From NCBI RefSeq assembly GCF_041346945.1, contig NZ_CP166850.1, forward strand, positions 2,170,001 through 2,234,000: a stretch of 64,000 nt of DNA, read 5' to 3'. Both the position numbers and the translations under genes were made by a program. The notes under the pieces are model-generated. The model did not search any database and had not been told where the DNA came from. It saw only the letters and a program-made list of their open reading frames with translations. Positions 59,861-64,000 of this stretch are shown in pieces (the stretch's first letter is position 1; every line of letters begins with the position of its first letter). The stretch comes from Amycolatopsis sp. cg9 (GTDB lineage Bacteria; Actinomycetota; Actinomycetes; Mycobacteriales; Pseudonocardiaceae).

Positions 59861-61498
59861 GTGCTTTCCGCCACATACCCCCTTCCGCCGCTGCGGCTGC
59901 CCGCACGGCCGAGCGCGAGCCGCTTCCTGCTCGCCGTCTTCCGGGCCCGGCTCGGGACGGTGCTGGGCGCGGCCGCGATCGGTGTCGTCTGGGCGCTTCC
60001 CGGTGCGCTGCTGCCGCTGGTCGTCGGCCAGGGCATCGGCGCCATCGGCGCGCACGACGGCGCCGCCGTCGGGCGCTGGGCGCTCGCGGCGGCCGTCCTC
60101 GGCCTGGTGCAGACGGTCTTCGGGACCTGGCTGCACTTCCTCAACTACGGCCTGTGGCTGCACGGCGCGGGCACGACGCAACGGGCCGTGTCGGCGCACA
60201 CCACCCGCGTCGGCGCCGGGCTGCGCGAGCAGACGACCACCGGCAACCTCGTCGCCGTCAGCACCACCGACATCAACCACATCGGCAACACCGTCGAGAT
60301 GACCGGGCGGGCGGTCGGCTCGCTGCTGGCGTTCGTCGTGGTCGCGGTGTGGCTGGTCTCGACGTCGCCGCTGCTGGGCGTGGTCGCGCTCGTCGGCGTG
60401 CCGGTCGCGGTGCTCGGCATCGGACCGCTGCTCGCGCCGCTGCAGAAGCGCAAGGCGAAGCAGCGTGAGCAGCGCGGGGACGTCAACGCGCTGGGCGCGG
60501 ACATCGTGTCCGGCCTGCGGATCCTGCGCGGCATCGGCGGCGAGCGGCGGTTCTTCGCCCGCTTCCGCGAGACGAGCCAGCGGGTGCGGCGGGCCGGCAT
60601 CGAGGTCGGCAAGGCCGAGGCGTGGCTGGCCGCGGCGGAGATCGCGCTGCCGGGCCTGGTCACCGTGGTGATCACCTGGCTCGGCGCGCGGCTGGCCGTG
60701 GCCGGCTCGATCGACGTCGGGCAGCTGGTGGCGTTCTACGGTGTTTCGGCGTTCCTGATCTGGCCGGTCACGGCCGCGACGGAGGCGGTCGGCTCGATCA
60801 CGTCGGGGCTGGTCGCGTCGCGGAAGGTGGTGGCGCTGCTGCTGGCGATCCGCCCGAAGCTGGCGGACCCGGAGAACCCGGTGCCGCTGCCCGAAGGGCC
60901 GCTGGAGCTGGTGGACACCGAGTCCGGCGTCCGGGTCGCGCCCGGCCGCCTGACGGTCGTCGACTTCGGTGCCGACGGCGAAGCGGTGGCGGACCGGCTG
61001 GCCCGGTTCGCCGACCCGGCCGACGGCGAAGCGGTGCTGGTCGGCGGCGTCCGGGCGGACCACGTCGCGCTCGCGGAGCTGCGGCGGCGGGTCGTCTACG
61101 CACACAACCAGGACATCTGGTTCTCCGGTGTGCTGCGCGAGCAGCTGGCGCCGGCGCGGGAGACCGGCGTGGGCATCACCGAAGCGCTGTCCGCGGCCGA
61201 CGCCGACGACATCGTGGCGGCGCTGCCCGACGGCGTCGACGAGGTGATCGGCGAGCGCGGGCGCGAGGTGTCCGGCGGCCAGCGGCAGCGGCTGAACCTG
61301 GCCCGCGCGCTGGCGGCCGACGCCGACGTGCTGGTGCTGGACGAGCCGACGTCGGCGGTCGACGCGCACACGGAGGCCCGCATCACCGAGCGCGTCGCGG
61401 CGCTTCGCCGCGGCAAGACGACGGTGGTGTTCAGCCAGAGTCCCTTGTGGACACACGTGGCGGACGAAGTCTTCACGGCGAAGGTGGTGACGGTGTGA
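59861..61498 (+). CDS. ABC exporter half-transporter with degenerate Walker A
   Basis: 545 aa from the GTG at 59861. Six membrane helices (~25-315), then an NBD. The Walker A position reads [14 protein letters not shown], lacking Lys and Ser/Thr, and the switch His is replaced (VVFSQSPLW). The signature [15 protein letters not shown] and Walker [13 protein letters not shown] are intact. It therefore cannot hydrolyse ATP at its own site but can complete the site of its partner. Overlaps the next gene by 4 bp (GTGA), so the two form a heterodimer. Substrate unknown. Confidence 0.9.
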   Translation: MLSATYPLPPLRLPARPSASRFLLAVFRARLGTVLGAAAIGVVWALPGALLPLVVGQGIGAIGAHDGAAVGRWALAAAVLGLVQTVFGTWLHFLNYGLWLHGAGTTQRAVSAHTTRVGAGLREQTTTGNLVAVSTTDINHIGNTVEMTGRAVGSLLAFVVVAVWLVSTSPLLGVVALVGVPVAVLGIGPLLAPLQKRKAKQREQRGDVNALGADIVSGLRILRGIGGERRFFARFRETSQRVRRAGIEVGKAEAWLAAAEIALPGLVTVVITWLGARLAVAGSIDVGQLVAFYGVSAFLIWPVTAATEAVGSITSGLVASRKVVALLLAIRPKLADPENPVPLPEGPLELVDTESGVRVAPGRLTVVDFGADGEAVADRLARFADPADGEAVLVGGVRADHVALAELRRRVVYAHNQDIWFSGVLREQLAPARETGVGITEALSAADADDIVAALPDGVDEVIGERGREVSGGQRQRLNLARALAADADVLVLDEPTSAVDAHTEARITERVAALRRGKTTVVFSQSPLWTHVADEVFTAKVVTV

Positions 61499-63240
61499 AA
61501 CGGCTCCCCACGGCGTCCCGGCGGGACGTCCGCCGCTGGGCGCTGCGGACGGCGGTGCTCCACAAACGCGAGTTCGGCCTGCTGCTGGGCTCGCTGGCGG
61601 TGGCCACCCTGATCGGGCTGGCCGGGCCGCAGCTGCTCGGCGCGCTGGTCGACGCCGTCGCGGCCGGCACCACCACCGGCCACGTCGACGTGCTCGCGGC
61701 GGCGTTCGTCGGGATCCTGGTCCTGCAGGCGCTGGCGCGGAAGGTCGCGCGGATGCGCGGCGCGGTGTTCGGCGAGCTGGTGCTGGCGAACACGCGCGAA
61801 GAGTTCGTCGGGACGGCCCTGCGGCTGCCGCTCGGCACCGTCGAAGCGGCGGGCACCGGCGACCTGCTCAGCCGGGCCACCACCGACCTCGGCCGGATCG
61901 ACCACGCGGCGCGGTTCGCGGCGCCGGAGATCCTGGTCGCGGTGGTGACCGTGGTGTTCACGGTGGTCGCGATGGTGCTGACGTCGCCGCTACTGGCGCT
62001 GGGCCTGCTGGTCGCGGTGCCGCTGCTGGTGCCGGTGAACGTCTGGTACCAGCGGCGGATCCCGGCGGTCATGCAGTGGATGCTGGACCGCTGGGCGGAC
62101 CTGACCACGAGCGTGCACGAGACGGCCGAGGGCGCGCGCACGGTGGAGGCGCTCGGCCTGACCGACCGGCGGGTCGGCGCGGCGTACGACGCGCTGGACC
62201 GCAGCATCTACGGCGAGCGCCGGATGCGGGCGCTGCAGCTGCGCTGGCTGCCGTCGCTCGAGATCAGCTACGTCGTGCCGATGGCGGTCATGCTGCCGCT
62301 CGGCCTGCTCGCCCACACGCGGGGCTGGGCCGGGCTCGGCGAGATCACCACGGTGCTGCTGTACATGCAGGCGATGGCGGCGCCGCTGAACGAGGCGCTG
62401 TTCTGGCTGGAGGATCTGCAGGTCGCGGCGGCCGCGGCGCGCCGGATCCGCGGCGTCCACTCGGTGGCTTCCGAGGGGGCGCCGAAGGTGACGGAGGTAC
62501 CGCGCGGGCGTGACATCGACGTGCACGACGTCCGGTTCGCCTACACCGCCGACCGCGAAGTGCTGCACGGCATCGACCTGCGGGTGCCGCGCGGCGAGCG
62601 GCTGGCGATCGTCGGGCCGTCCGGCGCCGGCAAGTCGACGCTCGGCCGGCTGCTGGCGGGCATCGCGGCGCCGTCGTCGGGCTCGGTGCGGATCGGCGGC
62701 CAGGACGTCTCGGCGCTGGCCGACGACGTCCTGCGCGGCGAGGTGCTGCTGCTGACCCAGGAGCACCACGTGTTCTCCGGGACGCTGCGGCAGAACCTGG
62801 CGCTGCCGGCCCGGCGCTCGGGTGGCGACTGGCCGGACGAGGAACTGCTGGCCGCGCTGGCCTCGGCGGGCGCGTCGGACTGGGTCGCGTCGCTGCCGTC
62901 CGGGCTCGACACGAAGCTGGGTTCCGGCGAGCACCCGGTGCCGGCGGCGATCGCACAGCAGCTGGCGCTGGCGCGGGTGGTGCTGGCCGACCCGCACACG
63001 CTGGTGCTCGACGAAGCGACGTCCCTGCTGGACACGGGTTCGGCCCGGGACCTGGAGCGGTCGCTGAACAGCGTGCTGTCCGGGCGGACGGTCATCGCGA
63101 TCGCCCACCGCCTGCACACGGCCGCGGCGGCCGACCGGGTCGCGGTGGTCGAGGACGGCCGCATCACGGAGCTGGGCCCGCACTCGGCCTTGCTGGCGGC
63201 GGGCGGTTCGTACGCCCGCTTGGTGGCGGCGGCTTCGTAG
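61495..63240 (+). CDS. ABC exporter half-transporter with degenerate signature motif
   Basis: 581 aa from the GTG at 61495. Six helices, then an NBD with intact Walker [11 protein letters not shown]-loop [13 protein letters not shown], Walker [12 protein letters not shown] and switch His IAHRLHTA. The LSGGQ signature is replaced by [16 protein letters not shown]. The catalytic site is thus made of this Walker A and the signature of the partner encoded upstream; the second site is dead. Typical of asymmetric heterodimeric exporters. Substrate unknown. Confidence 0.9.
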   Translation: MKRLPTASRRDVRRWALRTAVLHKREFGLLLGSLAVATLIGLAGPQLLGALVDAVAAGTTTGHVDVLAAAFVGILVLQALARKVARMRGAVFGELVLANTREEFVGTALRLPLGTVEAAGTGDLLSRATTDLGRIDHAARFAAPEILVAVVTVVFTVVAMVLTSPLLALGLLVAVPLLVPVNVWYQRRIPAVMQWMLDRWADLTTSVHETAEGARTVEALGLTDRRVGAAYDALDRSIYGERRMRALQLRWLPSLEISYVVPMAVMLPLGLLAHTRGWAGLGEITTVLLYMQAMAAPLNEALFWLEDLQVAAAAARRIRGVHSVASEGAPKVTEVPRGRDIDVHDVRFAYTADREVLHGIDLRVPRGERLAIVGPSGAGKSTLGRLLAGIAAPSSGSVRIGGQDVSALADDVLRGEVLLLTQEHHVFSGTLRQNLALPARRSGGDWPDEELLAALASAGASDWVASLPSGLDTKLGSGEHPVPAAIAQQLALARVVLADPHTLVLDEATSLLDTGSARDLERSLNSVLSGRTVIAIAHRLHTAAAADRVAVVEDGRITELGPHSALLAAGGSYARLVAAAS

Positions 63241-63302
63241 TCCGGAATGTCCGGACGCGGTGGCGTGTTGCTCCCCGGTGTCAACGGACGCTGGGGAGTG
63301 AC

Positions 63303-63731
63303 ATGTCGTCTTTCGTGATGACCGTGGCGGAACGCGAAGAGTTCCTGAGCGGGGCGCACATCGGGGTGCTGGCGGTGGAGCGCGCGGGCCGGGCCCCGCT
63401 GGCGGTCCCGGTTTGGTACGACTACTCGCCGGGCGGCGAGCTGCTGATCTGGATGGAGCGGGACACGGTCAAGGACCGCTCGATCCGCGCGGCGGGGCGG
63501 TTGAGCCTGGTGGCGCAGGACGAGACCCCGCCGTACCGGTACGTGACGGTCGAGGGGCCGGTGGTGGCGAACGACTCGCCGCCGACGCGGGAGCAGGCGC
63601 TGCGGATCGCGCACCGGTACTGGCCGGCGGAGCAGGCGACGGCCTATGTGGACGCGTCGCTCGGGGAGCGGTCGGTGCTGGTGCGGGTGCGGCCGGAGAA
63701 GTGGCTGTCGAACGACCAGAGCAAGACCTGA
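63303..63731 (+). CDS. Pyridoxamine 5'-phosphate oxidase-like FMN-binding protein
   Basis: 142 aa, ATG preceded by GGGGAG. Split-barrel fold: FLSGAHIGVLAVERAGRAPLAVPVWYDYSPGGELLIWME, then LVAQDETPPYRYVTVEGPVVA. Such small proteins bind FMN, F420 or heme; actinobacteria have many F420-dependent ones. No further assignment is possible. Confidence 0.88.
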   Translation: MSSFVMTVAEREEFLSGAHIGVLAVERAGRAPLAVPVWYDYSPGGELLIWMERDTVKDRSIRAAGRLSLVAQDETPPYRYVTVEGPVVANDSPPTREQALRIAHRYWPAEQATAYVDASLGERSVLVRVRPEKWLSNDQSKT

Positions 63732-63760
63732 GGGCTCGCCGCCTCAACCGCGGAGCCGGT

Positions 63761-63793
63761 CCGGGCGTGTCAGCGGTGCCGGGGCACGCCCGG
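63761..63793 (+). terminator. Terminator-like hairpin after the FMN-binding protein gene
   Basis: CCGGGCGTG (63761-63769) pairs with CACGCCCGG (63785-63793) around a 15-nt loop; no T-run. It ends ~22 bp before the next start, so it might also structure that leader. Confidence 0.55.
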
Positions 63794-63815
63794 TCCGACC
63801 TGAGGGAGAAGCCGG

Positions 63816-64000
63816 ATGACGTCGACACGCCTTGCCCTGCGAACCGGGGCGGTCGCCGCCGGAATCGTGATCACCGTGGCGGCCACGCCGGCCGCCGCGG
63901 CCGGCTGGCCGAACGACAGCTTCGACCTGTGCCCCACGACCTGCGCCATCGGCGGAACCATCGGCGGTGTCGCGTGGGGCAACCGGACCGCGGAGGTGCA
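63816..64000 (+). CDS. Secreted protein, 3' partial
   Basis: 61 codons to the window end from the ATG at 63816, preceded by GAGGGAGAA. A signal peptide (TRLALRTGAVAAGIVITVAATPAAAA) is followed by GWPNDSFDLCPTTCAIGGTIGG, with two cysteines likely to form a disulfide. Family not identifiable from this fragment. Confidence 0.7.
   Translation, partial: MTSTRLALRTGAVAAGIVITVAATPAAAAGWPNDSFDLCPTTCAIGGTIGGVAWGNRTAEV

Overview
The window is very GC-rich, with few Shine-Dalgarno-led starts and many starts whose -10 box lies about 7 nt upstream of ATG/GTG (probable leaderless mRNAs). It encodes mycothiol synthase, GlnR, LmeA-like and DUF3073 proteins and an XRE/DUF397 pair. This points to an actinomycete of the order Pseudonocardiales; an Amycolatopsis-like organism is my inference, not proven. 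Gene order from dusB to purL follows, with insertions, the Mycobacterium tuberculosis block Rv0823c (dusB) to Rv0803 (purL): dusB, LCP protein, phoU, pstB, mshD, glnR, lmeA, thiX, sulfurtransferase, DUF1416, nitrobindin, pabC-like, ygfZ, DUF3073, purM, purF, SCP-like, purL. Genes that break this order are accessory.

Layout. 1-3.1 kb: a conflict/defence-like patch with a Sel1-repeat protein (cut by the window edge), an EACC1-type small protein and, divergent from it, a caspase-family protease with a membrane helix and an extracytoplasmic LytR_C domain. 3.2-4.4 kb: dusB. 4.3-15.3 kb: an island between dusB and the LCP gene. It holds two membrane proteins, a GntR-controlled operon (ADP-ribosylglycohydrolase, PfkB kinase, NCS1 permease, cysteine hydrolase) translationally coupled to a 995-aa NACHT-LRR ATPase, then an alpha/beta hydrolase, idi and a GGDEF cyclase. 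15.5-23.1 kb: LCP cell-wall ligase, phoU and the pstSCAB operon, with PHO boxes before phoU and pstS. 23.2-28.3 kb: mshD, glnR, an LmeA-like protein, a thioredoxin, and a cysteine-rich leader peptide ahead of DUF4395, sulfurtransferase and DUF1416. 28.4-38.7 kb: MerR/MFS efflux pair, nitrobindin, pxpBC, a ParB-like protein, pabC/ygfZ, an RsiG-type c-di-GMP-binding anti-sigma factor with asparaginase, DUF3073 and hydroxyacyl-CoA dehydrogenase. 38.7-43.2 kb: a complete ECF importer interrupted by a 9-bp minisatellite. 43.3-49.1 kb: oxidoreductase, VanZ, GNAT, then arfB, purM, purF. 49.2-57.3 kb: XRE/DUF397/methyltransferase, SCP-like protein, two GH25 lysozymes, a Q/P-rich membrane protein and a pentapeptide-repeat membrane protein. 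57.3-64 kb: purL, a heterodimeric ABC exporter with complementary degenerate ATP sites, an FMN-binding protein and a secreted protein cut by the window end.

How the genes work together. phoU and pstSCAB form a phosphate regulon under PhoP-type boxes. The leader peptide probably couples cysteine supply to the sulfurtransferase genes. The GGDEF protein and RsiG homologue are two ends of possible c-di-GMP signalling. The most unusual content is the membrane-spanning caspase with a cell-envelope domain beside EACC1, and the NACHT-LRR gene coupled to an ADP-ribose/nucleoside-type catabolic operon. No tRNA, rRNA, CRISPR array or transposase was recognised.
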